Shown here: positions 50,197 through 62,583 of the stretch, piece by piece
Position numbering within the stretch: the first letter of the stretch is position 1
Layout: the number at the start of each line of letters is the position of its first letter
From: Zingiber officinale
Lineage: Eukaryota > Streptophyta > Magnoliopsida > Zingiberales > Zingiberaceae
Direction of reading: 5' to 3'
Length of the DNA stretch: 64,000 nucleotides
NCBI RefSeq assembly: GCF_018446385.1
Contig: NC_055989.1
Coordinates: 131,715,004 to 131,779,003, forward strand
Translations under genes and position numbers: made by a program
Notes under the pieces: model-generated
Seen by the model: only the letters and a program-made list of their open reading frames with translations
Told to the model about the DNA's origin: nothing
Databases searched by the model: none

Positions 50197-52311
50197 GACT
50201 CTTGATATTGGATCGAAATTAAGAAGGCTAGCTGATAATATGATGGTTAAAGTTAAAGAGATGTCAACAATTAGGACTGGCATGGCCGCAGAGTTCGACA
50301 AAGTACTTCAACCAATCAGATCTTTTATGTGAGCGGCTCTGGAGTCCATCTGGCTTGATTGGAACCCGAGTTCTCATGGTCCGATCGAATCTTCCAGACA
50401 TACTACTCGACTAGGCTCTTTGTCCGACTGGATGCCAAGTCCTCAAGGTACTTGATCTTCGGTAGCCGATTTAACCCGTTACAAGAGCGATGTCTAATTA
50501 GACAACAGATAAGACTCATCCATATCACCGTTAAAGTGTTATAATTAATAACCCCTCAGCCTAATGACCAAATATTTCTTTTTTTAGCATTTTACATAAT
50601 TGCTTTTAGAGAATTGAGGGAATATTTCTTGTGCTATCCATACGTTGGAAGTTTCCACCTTGCAAGTTCAAAGATGGTGAGTTCAATTTAGAAAAGACTA
50701 TAGAGTGTCAGAATGGTTGATCTTATTTTAGTAATGCATTGATATTTGTGTAGAGATGAAAAACAATACTATATAAGAGGTCTTCTCCTAAGGCATAAGG
50801 ACGTTACACTCTTAGAATCAACTGTTCATTACCACTATCCTTCACTCTTTTCTCCAGTTCCTTATCTAACTTTAGAGTCGGAGTGTCTGTACTGGGACCC
50901 TTCCTTAGCTTGGTCACTGACATTCTTTTCCTCCTTGTTTCTTTTGCACGAGTCTTCTCATGATCAACCTACTATGCCATCTGTACTAGCTAGATCAACT
51001 GTGTTGGCTCTAGTGGTCTATTTAATTAATAGTTTAATTTTTATTCATTTGGATTAGCTGAGTAATGAGCAGGTAATAAAAAGGTATAGATATTATGTTG
51101 ATGATTAGTATAAAAAAACTCTTTTCATGATTTAAATAAAAAACAACTTTTATTATGTAAATTATCCCTGTATTTTCTTGTATCTTATGCTGATAATATT
51201 AAATGGTTTAGAATGAATGATATCATATATGTTATGACACATATATATTGTATATGTAATATAATATATAAATTAATATTTCAGATCTATAAATTAGATT
51301 TGATAAGAATATGTTAGACTAATATAGTAGTGCAACGTAAGGGTAGTACTTGAGAACCCCAGTAATAAGCTATTATAACATATTATTCCTCGTAAAAAAA
51401 TAATTTAATTTTTTATATTAAATATTAAACTAATAAAAACAAATAGTACACTTGATCTTAGCTAACGGATTGAGAAAAAAATATACTTTTAAATATCATC
51501 GGTCCAAAATATTTATAGAAGATTTTTTACTCACAGTATTATCAATCTTAAAATATGAAATTAAAAAGAATCATTATTATAGATATTTTTTAATATAAAA
51601 ATAATCAGAAAAAATTATTAATAAGTTTTAAAATTATTTTACATAGGAAAAGAAAAAAGTATTAATATAATTTAATTTAGAGTTCATTAAAATTAATTAT
51701 TAAAGAATATGTATTATTAATTAAATAGTAATTAAAAAAAAAGTCACTTTAAGTATTTTTACCTCATATATTTTCATATATTATATGCATAAATTCGAGA
51801 GACAAGTTTGATAGTGGAACAGGGAGGTTTCTATAATATTTTAAAATGAAATAATTAAAATATTTTAATATGACACAAACGTTGTAGTCTAAATAATTAT
51901 ATCTAATAGAATTAAATGAAGATTTTATTTTGAATTAGAGGACGACAACTAAATGAAAAAATCTATAAAAAATAGTAATCTAAATGAAGGTATCTATTCG
52001 AACTAAATAAAATGACACGTAGAATTTGAAGTGAAAATTATATGTATAATTGGTGGTGAATATAACTTGAGGGAGTGGAAAGGAATTGAAGAAACTACAA
52101 AGGGGCAACGTGAAGTTTCCCCTTATCACATTTGTTGGGCAGACGAGCCTGTCGCATGACGTCATCCGTCCCAACCGGGTCACACCGTTCTCGCCCGCCC
52201 GCTGGGCTCGCCGTGGTCCCCACGCCCTCAACCGCAGTCGGCGTTAACACCAGTCGCGCCGCTCGCCCTCCTCCCGATCCCTTTATAACCCTTCACCGCC
52301 ATCGCCTCGAC
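50197..52311. other. Intergenic DNA upstream of the NAC gene
   Basis: No gene is seen. The part 51100-52080 is very AT-rich, and 52130-52311 is GC-rich and probably holds the NAC promoter and leader. CTTTATAACCC at 52281-52291 is TATA-like but lies only about 25 bases before the first ATG. Confidence 0.5.
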
Positions 52312-53603
52312 ATGGAGATGGAGAGCACCGACTCCTCCTCCGGCGCCGCCATGAAACCGCCGCCGCCGCCGCCGTTGCCGTCACCTCCGCCGCTTCATCC
52401 TAACCTCCCCCCCGGCTTCCGCTTCCACCCTACCGACGAGGAGCTCGTCGTCCACTACCTCAAGAAAAAGGCCGCCTCCGCCCCCCTCCCCGTCGCCATC
52501 ATCACCGAGGTCGATCTCTACAAGTTCGACCCCTGGGAACTTCCAGGTGACTCCGCCCCCTTCGTCGTCTCCTTCCTACTGTCCGCAATTTCTACTGCTA
52601 TTCACCTTATTTGCTCGATTAACACTGGGATTGTTGTCACAGGCAAGGCCAGTTTTGGGGAGCAAGAGTGGTACTTCTTTAGCCCTAGGGACCGGAAGTA
52701 CCCCAACGGAGCGCGGCCCAACAGGGCGGCCACGTCCGGGTACTGGAAGGCCACGGGCACCGACAAGCCGATACTGACGTCGGGCGGGAGCCAGGTCAAG
52801 GTCGGCGTCAAGAAGGCGCTCGTCTTCTACCGCGGCAAGCCGCCTAAGGGCATCAAGACTAACTGGATCATGCACGAGTATCGCCTCGTCGACGACGACC
52901 GCCATCACCACCACAGCAGCAGACTGCCTCATGTTGCCAGCAAGAAGAGGGGCGGATCGCTCCGGGTAAAACCCTAAAAATTTAACCGCGCTTCATTGCT
53001 CCGAGAACGTTCGATCGATGGATTTATTGTACTGTGTTGTAGCTGGATGATTGGGTGTTGTGCCGCGTCTACAAGAAGAGCAACACCACCAGCGGCGTCG
53101 GCGATAGGCCGTCCACTGAAGACGGGAGCGCCGATGACGCTCTCGGTGCTTCGTCGGGCGGGCAGACCGAAGGACTTCGACCGCCGTTGACCAACTACAA
53201 CGCCTTGATGGAGAACGACGGGACCTTCTTCGAGGGGCTACTTGCCGCCGAGGTCGACCTGGCGGCCAACCCAATCGCCCACCTCGCCGCCGCGCCGAGA
53301 ACCAATCTCAACCTCACCTTCCCCTTGCGCCACTCTCTTTCTTCCCCTTACTGGAACACCGACTCGGCAAACATCCCCGCCGCGCCGCCAACCACTAGGC
53401 TTCTTGATTCCGCCGACGACAACAACGGCAGCAGCTGCAGCAACAGCAGCGCTGCTGCTTCACACGAAGACCCCATGCACAAAAACCGGATGCTTCTCAA
53501 TCAGACTCACCATGGCACTGCGTACCATGACCAGATGATTCACGGTGCCTCCATCTTCCACCAGCATCCCTTCCAGCTCCCCGGAGTAAACTGGAGCTCC
53601 TAA
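52312..53603 (+). CDS. NAC transcription factor, NAP/NARS (NAC056/NAC025-like) group
   Basis: This is a plant-specific nuclear DNA-binding factor. Three exons (52312-52546, 52643-52965, 53043-53603) join in frame to 372 aa. The NAC domain covers about residues 32-198: [70 protein letters not shown] and [12 protein letters not shown]. The C-terminal half is Ser/Asn/His-rich and variable, as expected for an activation region. The intron positions are the standard NAC ones. The ATG at 52318 (MESTDSS) matches the start of the Arabidopsis NARS group better than the first ATG at 52312. Members act in senescence, fruit ripening and seed development; the role here is inferred from family only. Confidence 0.95.
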
Positions 53604-55784
53604 TCATCATCATCAGTTTCAGGTAACTCAAACCAGTGTACATAATCAAAGCCCAATTGTTCCAGTGCGGGAACAGAGGGATCATCGGTATCGTAATACA
53701 CAAAGTTGGATTCTTTAACAAGCATAAGCGATCTCGAGATGATCGAAAGCAGACTGGTACTGTAATTCCAGATGATACTAATAATATAATTGATAGTCTT
53801 TCAATATGGATTGCTTGATTGCAGAGAGATATGAGCCAGTCATTTAGTTTGTCTCTGGACAGTTAACCATAGGAATCATGAGTGATACAGCCAAACTTTC
53901 ACTGATCTCACTGTGACATGAAGGTCACCAGTCACCAGCCAACTTCTGTTACAGATTCTGCTAACTATCTCCATCTGCACACTGAGAGTGACAGGGAAAG
54001 GTTGGAGTTTTCTTCGTACTTAGATGGACAATGAACACGACAAGAGGAAGTTAGGTTCAACCAGAAGAAGTAAGGCAGGAGGATGAGGTTTTTGTGGGGT
54101 TGACTCGGGTTTCCAGTTTTATGCTTGATTCTTTTTTATTAGATAGAGATAGATTGATATTTGTTGGAGTGATGATGCTTCACCCATGCTTCTCTTGTGA
54201 GGAGAGTGAAATGGAGCTGTAGATGTAGTAGACAAGCATATTCATATTTTGAAAACCATGCAATGCATGATGCATTATGAAGGAGAAGGGGGGAAGATGA
54301 GCATGTGAAATAAGTGTAGTCGGGTTGAAGCTTACTGATTTGAGAATAGGGAGTAAAGGTGGTCAGTAGGGGGAGATATCCATCAATTTTGAGAATAAAG
54401 GTGGTGAGGAATCTCTTTCGAAATGAATGTTCTAAGGTTGAAGATTATGGCTTACTGGAGGTAATTTGAAGTCTGTTTATAATTTTTAAGCTAAGATAGT
54501 ACTGAATTTCATAATAACTGTATTAGGTTGTCTTTTGTAGAGCCCTGACCCCGGCTTAGACTCGGACTTGACTGGGAATTTGACTAAATACTTTTGATTA
54601 AATTAATGTATTTGAAGGCTACCCAGTTCGTCTGATGCAGTGATGCCAAGATGCATATTCATGATTCTGTCTAGATCTGACTCCTTGGCATACTTGTAGT
54701 CGTCGGGTTCTGTTGGGTGAGTAGTCGTCGGGTCAGCTTTTGCCAGATTGGTAGTTGTCGAATTGGATAGTTGTCGGATCGGTTTTCATCGGGTCGTAGT
54801 TGTCGATCCGAACGACACAAGGACTCCAGTGAAGATCTCAGGAGATGGCGATTTGGTAAGAAAAATGGAAAGAAATAGAAAAGGGTTAAAGGGGGTCAAG
54901 ATAAACCGCCAATCTCTTCTATGCTCAAATTAACTTTTGAATGACAGTTTATAGGAGAAAACAGTAAAGAAAAAAAAAATAGATCCGTTATCTTAGCGGT
55001 CCCCCTAGTGTTGGTCCTATGGATATGAATGGAGGTTCATACAGGTACACAGACTATATGCGCATGACGGGGTAAACTCCAGATCATCAGTTTATAAGAA
55101 TCGACCCCTGATCATTACGTCAGAATATCATACGTTCATCATCTGTGCTACGTCCTGAGGACAGATAAAACAATAAAGAAATAATTGCGATGAGTAGTCA
55201 GGATTTTCAAATGACGTACCTCTTCCTTTTCCACTAAATGGTGCACTTTTATGTAACTAGCATCATTATAATCGTCGTGTCACAGAGTGGAACAATTTGA
55301 ATTTAGCCTTATCCTTGATCTAGTTGGTTGGACTTGATTCGGACATGACTCAAATCGACTCAAGTTGAGTTTAACCATGAGCCAGCTAAAGTTGTCAAAC
55401 TGGCTAGCCACTTGATAGGGCGGGCTGGGCAAGGCCTGGCCTATCCATGATTTTGATGGATTGGAAAATTCCCAATTCAAAGTGGACATGCCTACCCACG
55501 AGTCCAAACAAAATTAAAAAATAAAATAATTTTTTTTCATATGTTAAAGGTTTACTAATGAAAGAGTATTAATTTTCATCTAAGCATATGTTTCACATGA
55601 TAGTTTTAATGAAATGTATTTCATAAATAAGTATTTCAAATGTATATGGATATAAAATGGACATTATAAAATATTATATATTTTTTATGATTACAATAAA
55701 AAATAATAATAAACTGATATAAAATTTAATTTGTATACATGTTTCTTAATTTTTGGGCAAATTTAAATTCATGGATCGCATTTT
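53604..55784. other. Intergenic DNA downstream of the NAC gene
   Basis: The first few hundred bases are likely 3' untranslated region. From 54695 to 54815 irregular short units (GTAGTTGTCGGATCGG type) repeat, and 54540-55150 looks like repeat-derived DNA of unknown class. No gene is seen. Confidence 0.45.
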
Positions 55785-56018
55785 CAAACAGATCAATCAT
55801 TGTGGTATAAAGACAGATACACTCGTCCCTAATGTTTTCGTCAATTTGTCTCAGGGCCAACACAGAGGAGGTAAATTATGGACGACTACTAACCTTTGGA
55901 ATAGTGATTAACACATAAGGGAGGTATTTATCGAGATTCAAACTTCAGATCTCATTATGATAATATCTTATACGCTAACCATTAGACCCATCCGAAAGGA
56001 CCCAAACAGATCAATCAT
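55785..56018 (-). mobile_element. tRNA-type SINE with a 16-base target duplication
   Basis: The body (55801-56002, 202 bases) is flanked by CAAACAGATCAATCAT at 55785-55800 and 56003-56018. On the minus strand the head reads TCTAATGGTTAGCGTATAAG followed about 25 bases later by GAAGTTTGAATCTCG. These are in the places and forms of the A and B boxes of a tRNA-derived RNA polymerase III promoter. The tail does not end in a plain A tract. Confidence 0.82.
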
Positions 56019-56146
56019 GTCATGAGCTATTTTTAAATGAATTAATAAAATTTTAATTCAAAGTAATTAAATTATCTAGAGAAGGGTCATTGAAATTGAC
56101 AACTTTAAATTCAGCTAACATAACCTAAGTTCGGGGAAAATTTCAA

Positions 56147-56247
56147 CCTATGGCAGTGCCCTCACCTCTCCCATTGAGATGGTGGGGCCCACTGACCCAG
56201 CGTGATCCTACCATCTTAGTATGAGAGATGAGGGCACTATCTATAGG
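56147..56247. repeat. Small hairpin element (MITE-like)
   Basis: The left arm CCTATGGCAGTGCCCTCACC pairs with the right arm GAGGGCACTATCTATAGG across a 25-base loop of GGGGCCCACTGACCCAGCG type; both arms are about 37 bases. ATTCAGCTAAC occurs on both sides (about 56109 and 56248). Confidence 0.7.
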
Positions 56248-56954
56248 ATTCAGCTAACCCAAGTTCAGTTATAAATTGATTGACTGATCGGAGTGATTGC
56301 CTACCAAGTGGCCTTTGCTGCTGCCGCCACATCTATCCACTTGTGCAATATCCAGAATCACGATTTAATCACATATTTGTTCGATCACATGCCTTCAGTC
56401 ATCAGTTGTTTTTTTCAATGAAAAATGAATAAAATATGTAAATTATAGTAGAAACGTTGAACAAGTCAATTTTGTGCAAGGCATAACCCTCACCCATCAA
56501 TTTCTACTTTGAACAATGAGATATCATAGGGAGAAGAAGATGAAGAGTCCGTTTGTTTGTTTCACGAATATTATTGTATATTTATGTTGCCTCGGTTAAT
56601 GGTATAGAGAATCTTCTAGTTTCTTAATTATCTAACAATCGAGTCACAATTTCGATTCGATAAATTAATTTGCTTTTCGATTTATTCGGATAGTCTATGA
56701 AAAACTTACGGAGAACTGAATGGTTACAGTGGCGTTCGATGCCAATTAAAAAAAAAAACATGCGGATTATTATATTTGAAAAAGAATTTTGAAAGAAAAT
56801 ATTTGGAGAATGGAGTATTTTTGACAAAAAAAAATTAAAGATAACTGATGTTTTTTAGTTCACCTTTTTGCTCCAACGATCGATGGGAAAATGGGAAAAT
56901 TCATACGATCGTTTTGTAAACAAATGATATCTTTATAATTTGCTCATTCGTCAA

Positions 56955-57145
56955 TTATGATCTCCGCCGCCGACGGTCGGTAGCGGCGACATAACCTCCG
57001 GCTCTGCACCTCGTATGCCACCCAGAGCAGCTCCAGCGCCGTCTCGGCCCGGCGGCGGCGCCACCGTTCGCCGGAGGGAGTGTCGATGAAGAAGAACGTT
57101 GGGTCACATAAGACTCCGGGTCGTCTTTTTTCTCCACGTCACGAT
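56955..57145 (-). other. GC-rich island with an unassigned open frame
   Basis: In AT-rich surroundings a GC-rich block has a minus-strand frame of about 60 codons with a protein-like run (FFIDTPSGERWRRRRAETAL, then ELLWVAYEVQSRRLCRRY) ending in TGA near 56955. It has no ATG of its own. It could be a gene fragment, a terminal exon of an unseen gene, or chance. I do not recognise it. Confidence 0.3.
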
Positions 57146-57544
57146 TCAATTTCTTTGTTTTTATTGCCGGAAGAGCTACGCTGCTGCTTCGTCCGAGTCA
57201 AACTTCGGGTGCTGAGTCGATTGAACGTGAGTCGTCAGATCTAGTCCCGTAACCAGGCGGCCGCTGTGAAGACAACGTTGACGGCTTGACATTGACCTTG
57301 AGGCGATGGGAAGCAAATCAATTTTATATCTTCGTGCCGGAATCCCTACGGCGTTCGATTCGTGCTGGTGGACCAGTTTGGGGGTATAAGAACGCGGCTG
57401 TCGTAACAATCGACCGAACTCCAACTCAAGCGCGTCTGCAGCTGCAGCAGCAAGAAGAGGAAGAGGAGGAAGGAAGGCGACCGCAAGGAGGAAGCTCTCG
57501 TACTCGGTCCGCCTCCTCTGCGTGATCCTTCTCCCTTGGAATTG

Positions 57545-57740
57545 GTGAGAAACACCTTGAGTTCTTCTCCTCTCCTTCCTTCCTCGGAACTGCTTTTGCT
57601 CTTCAGACATTCTCTATGTTCGCCTAGGTTTTCTTAGCTTATTGATGGTCGCTCAGATCAAAAAGGAACTTTCCCCCCTGGAATTTGGGCTAGACAAAAA
57701 TCAACAAAATCTTTGTTTGCTAATAAAATTCTCGTCGCAG
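57545..57740 (+). other. Predicted intron in the HDS 5' leader
   Basis: GGAATTG|GTGAGAAA at 57544/57545 and CTCGTCGCAG|GTTTGAG at 57740/57741 bracket a good intron. It would place a GC-rich non-coding first exon upstream of about 57544. This rests on splice-site sequence only. Confidence 0.5.
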
Positions 57741-57774
57741 GTTTGAGAAGGTGGGGAGAGAGGTGTCTGGGATC

Positions 57775-60700
57775 ATGGCCACCGGAACTGTTCCTTCATC
57801 AATGGCTGCCATGACTGGTCTGCGCACTGTGGACCGCAGCCTTGGCTTCGTGAAGAGCGTAGACTTCACAAGGATTGCTTATGCTCCTGAACAACAAAGA
57901 ATGAAGCCTCGGAAAAGAATCGCTTCTGTGGTTAGAAATTCTTCAAAATCTGGCTCTGACATTGTAGAACTGGAGCCTGCCTCAGAAGGAAGTCCTCTTC
58001 TAGGTACAAATTTGTCCCTCTAATACATGTATAAAAGACTTATGTTGGTCCGGTAGCGTCTGCCACCATCCCAACACAATCGATACATGGAGCATCAAAT
58101 TTTCATTTCATGTTAATGTAGCCTAGGATTTGGCCCCCTTTTTGTTTTCGTGGTGGGTTTAATCTTTATTCTGTTGGTGGAATAGCTGATTTTTTATCTA
58201 CAAAATGAACTAATATTTACCCATTATCAATCTGAGATATGTAAATATGGTACTTAAATGCTAGATGGAAGTATAAAATGCAATTACACCACTAGTGAAA
58301 GACTTAATTTGTGTTTGTTTTTTCATCTCTCTAGTTCCCCGGCGAAAGTATTGTGAATCTGTACACAAGACTGTCAGGAGAAAGACTCGAACTGTGATGG
58401 TTGGGAACGTAGCCCTTGGTAGTGAGCATCCCATACGAGTTCAGACTATGACCACTTCAGACACCAAAGATGTTGACAAGACTGTTGAGGAGGTTCGCAT
58501 ACATAATTTTGTGTTCTTGAACAATAATTTAGCAATTTTACAGTTTACTGATCATTTCTTTTCTATGCATTAATTATGAATCTGCAGTATTAAATTTTCA
58601 AGGATAGGCTTATCTGTAGATTGTTCAAACTAACAATTGATTGAGTGATGATAGTTTTTAGATTCTTTTATCTCTTGACTTTCAATTAAACCTAAGCAAT
58701 CATGAAGCATTCTTATGCGCTTTGGCTTTTAAATGGCCTAAAAGGAGGTAGTTGAAGTCTAAAAAATTAGTACCTCCCTATGCAAATGTGAAACAGTATC
58801 AATGTGGTTAAGATCAAAGCGAAAATTGTCATAGTGGTCCTTTTACTTTCTTTCTAAGTTCTCTTAAGGCTTTCTACTAGATGCTTTTCTCCGTATAGTG
58901 TTTTTGAAACTAATTATGTTCTCTTGCCAGGTTATGAGAATTGCAGATAGAGGAGCTGATTTGGTTCGAATTACAGTTCAAGGGAGAAAAGAGGCGGATT
59001 CTTGTTTTGAAATTAAGAACAAACTTGTCCAAAACAAGTAGGTCTTGTATTTTTAACTTTGCTGCATTGTGTGACAAATGTACAATGTTTAGAAAATCTT
59101 CTCATATTAGTATATTCATTTTGGTATATGATGAAACCCAGTTACAATATTCCTCTTGTGGCGGACATTCATTTCGCTCCTGCAATTGCGTTGAGAGTAG
59201 CTGAATGTTTCGATAAGATCCGAGTCAACCCTGGAAATTTTGGTCAGTCATTCTACAGCTTTTTTTTTTTACTTTGAAGAATAAAATTACTGTTAATTTG
59301 AAACAATACTGAAACTCTTTCTTTGCAGCTGATAGGCGAGCCCAGTTTGAGCAGTTAGAGTATACTGATGATGAATATCAAAAAGAGATTGAGCATATTG
59401 AAAAGGTTCAAAATATTGCCACTTATAGTCTATTTTGAATCCGATTCAAAGTCGAAACATGATTTTTTTTTCTTTAATAACATTTTCTAGTTGAAATCCT
59501 TTTGATACTACTGAATCCTACTATACAGAGAAATTATTTCTTATATGTATCTGTAGGATCTTATCATAGTATTGGTGCTATTTTATAATTGACATATTCT
59601 TTATGCAATAGTTTCACTAGTCAGTTCATCATACATTCGTCTTACTGGTCAGGTCTTCACTCCATTGGTTGAGAAGTGTAAGCAATATGGACGAGCAATC
59701 CGAATTGGGACAAACCATGGAAGTCTTTCTGATCGTATTATGAGCTACTATGGAGATTCTCCAAGAGGAATGGTTAGCATTCTTGTTTGCGAGAGCTAAA
59801 CATTAAATATTGTTCTCCAGAAAAATTTATGCTGAAAATATCTGTTTCTGCGATAGGTTGAATCTGCCTTTGAATTTGCAAGGATATGCCGGAAGCTAGA
59901 TTTCCATAATTTTGTCTTCTCAATGAAAGCGAGTAACCCGGTTATCATGGTTCAAGCCTATCGGTTGCTTGTTGCGGAGATGTATGCTCAAGGTTGGGAT
60001 TATCCTCTCCACTTAGGAGTTACTGAAGCTGGAGAGGGAGAAGATGGAAGGATGAAATCTGCAATCGGTATTGGCACGCTTCTTCAGGTCTGTACTTTTC
60101 GAGCACCTTTTTTCCAGAATGCACTTGTGTTTTGTCAAGAAGATTGTTATTTGATTGGTGAAACTGATATGCTCTAACATCTGTAACATTATTCAACAGG
60201 ATGGTTTGGGTGACACAATCAGGGTGTCCCTGACAGAACCACCAGAGAAAGAAATTGATCCTTGTAAACGGTTGGCTAACCTCGGCATGCAAGCTTCAAA
60301 TCTTCAGAAAGGAACTGTATGTCTTGTTTCGTCTACCATTTTCTACGAGTTTTTGTATGCCCACTTTTTTTTTTGCACTAAAAACCTAACTTGTACTTCT
60401 CAAAAAAACTTTAGGCACCTTTTGAGGAGAAACATAGAAGGTGTTTCGACTTCCAGCGTAGAACTGGTCAACTTCCAGTGCAGAAAGAGGTTGGTTAGTT
60501 TTTTTTTTTTGGTGCATTCCATAAACATCGATAGGAAGACTTCTAACCTTTGCCAACCCTTTTTATAGGGTGAAGAAGTGGACTACCGTGGTGTTCTTCA
60601 TCGTGATGGTTCAGTTCTTATGCCAGTGTCCTTGGACATGCTTAAGGTAGACATTTTAATGTCATGCAAATTCAATTCTTAATTTGATTTATCTTCTTGA

Positions 60701-62583
60701 TCTCTTAATACGTTAATCTTGAAATTCCAATTGTTTTATTGGCATCCATATCGCCCCTTCATCACATGTTGCTGTTTCTTTTGCCAGACTCCAGAACTTC
60801 TTTACAAGTCCCTTGCAGCAAAACTTGTGGTTGGAATGCCTTTCAAGGTTTGTAGTTCCGTATCACAAATGCTACGCTCGAAACCAGTATAACAGCAACT
60901 GCAAGTACCTTGACCTTTCGATATTTTCAGGACCTGGCAACTGTGGACTCTATTCTTCTACGAGAACTTCCTCCTTTAGAAGACGCTGAAGCTGTAAGCA
61001 CACCTTATTATTCTCTTAAACATGAAAGCTAGAAGATTTAAGTTATATATTTTTCAGAATTGAATCGCCAAAGACTTGTTTTCGATGAATGTAAATACGA
61101 AAAATGAATAAGATCAATGGGGACTGACTCATGTTTGTTATCTTTGCCCAGAGGTTGGCTCTCAAAAGGTTGATTGACATAAGCATGGGTGTTATAGTTC
61201 CACTATCTGAACAACTTGAGAAACCACTTCCTAATGCAATTGTCCTTGTTAATCTCGATGAACTTTCCACTGGTGCTAACAAGCTTTTGCCGAGAGGTGA
61301 CATAGATTGTCATTCAACTCTCTTTTGATCCTTTGTTACAAATCTGTACTAATTCAATGATCGTGCTTGTTTTTAGGTGCTCGACTGGCTGTAACTGTTC
61401 GTGGGGACGAACCATATGAAGTACTAGACATCATCAAGAATGTCGATAATATCACAATGTTGCTACATGATGCCCCATTGAGTGAAGAAAAGCTCAGCCG
61501 AGTTCATGCTGCTAGGAGGTAAATGATCATAGCAACTATATTGTTATTACTCTCAAGCCGATTGGTACATCCTTCGGCACTTATATGAATTTCTTTACTG
61601 CTTTCAGGTTGTTTGAGTATCTAGAAGAAAATTCACTTAACTTCCCTGTTATCCACCATATCCAATATCCCAAAGGGATTCACAGGTAAGATTGTGATCT
61701 CGATAAGACTCATTGAATGTTCGAAGTGAAAATGGTTGTTCATTCGCACTCTTGTCCTGCAATTGGCAGAGACGATTTGGTGATTACGGCTGGGAGCAAT
61801 GCTGGTTCCCTCTTAGTCGATGGGCTCGGAGATGGTATCCTACTCGAGGCCCCTGAGCAGGATTTTGAGTTCCTAAGGAATACTTCCTTTAACTTACTTC
61901 AAGGTTGCAGAATGCGCAACACGAAAACTGTAAGCAACCCATACATATCTTCTATTACTTTTAATCGAAATGAAACTAGTTCCACATTTTGTTATTTCTC
62001 ATCTAATCTTGCAACTACATTGCAGGAGTACGTGTCTTGCCCATCTTGTGGACGGACACTCTTCGATCTTCAAGATATAAGCGCTGAGATCAGGTCAAAG
62101 ACTTCACATCTCCCTGGTGTTTCGGTAACTCTCTTCCCGCCACTGGCATTGTTCTACCAGTCCAATTAGGCATCTTCAGAACTGACACTTCACTCAACTC
62201 CTTTGCAGATTGCAATCATGGGTTGCATTGTGAACGGGCCAGGCGAGATGGCGGATGCAGATTTCGGTTATGTTGGTGGTACTCCGGGGAAGATCGACCT
62301 TTACGTCGGCAAGGTAATATCTGTCTTCTTGCCATTTTCATGCTTTTAGGATCCATATAATGGATCTCACATTGTATTTTGTAGACTAATATGCGATTTT
62401 TAGAATTAGCATTGGAAAAGTTTAGGAATTTCTTCGACTAAATTCAGTATCATGATTCTTGTTTCCCTTTTTGTTTATCAGAATGTGCTGAAGAGAGGTA
62501 TCGCGATGGAGGAAGCTACTGATGCTCTGATTCAGCTCATAAAGGACCACGGCCGATGGGTCGACCCACCAGCTGAAGAGTAG
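57775..62583 (+). CDS. HDS (ispG/gcpE): 4-hydroxy-3-methylbut-2-enyl diphosphate synthase, chloroplastic
   Basis: This enzyme of the plastid MEP pathway converts methylerythritol cyclodiphosphate to HMBPP. Nineteen coding exons join in frame to 748 aa (Arabidopsis HDS is 741): 57775-58003, 58335-58492, 58931-59037, 59142-59242, 59329-59405, 59653-59772, 59857-60087, 60200-60316, 60415-60489, 60569-60646, 60788-60847, 60931-60993, 61152-61296, 61377-61518, 61608-61685, 61770-61929, 62026-62124, 62209-62313 and 62482-62583. A plastid transit peptide comes first, then the GcpE barrel ([34 protein letters not shown]), then a plant-specific insert (about 380-620). The C-terminal iron-sulphur domain has Cys652 and Cys655 (CPSC) and Cys686 ([10 protein letters not shown], with Glu693). 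All key residues are present. Confidence 0.97.

Noticed and set aside
52132-52311. In-frame 5' extension of the NAC protein by 60 codons
   Set aside because: It starts from a non-ATG codon, lies upstream of a TATA-like box, and is not part of any NAC family start.
55801-56002. A tRNA gene
   Set aside because: Box-like motifs are present but no cloverleaf can be drawn, and the flanking 16-base duplication marks a retroposon.
57176-57610. Minus-strand open frame of 144 codons
   Set aside because: It overlaps the predicted non-coding first exon and promoter of HDS on the opposite strand and shows no conserved motif.
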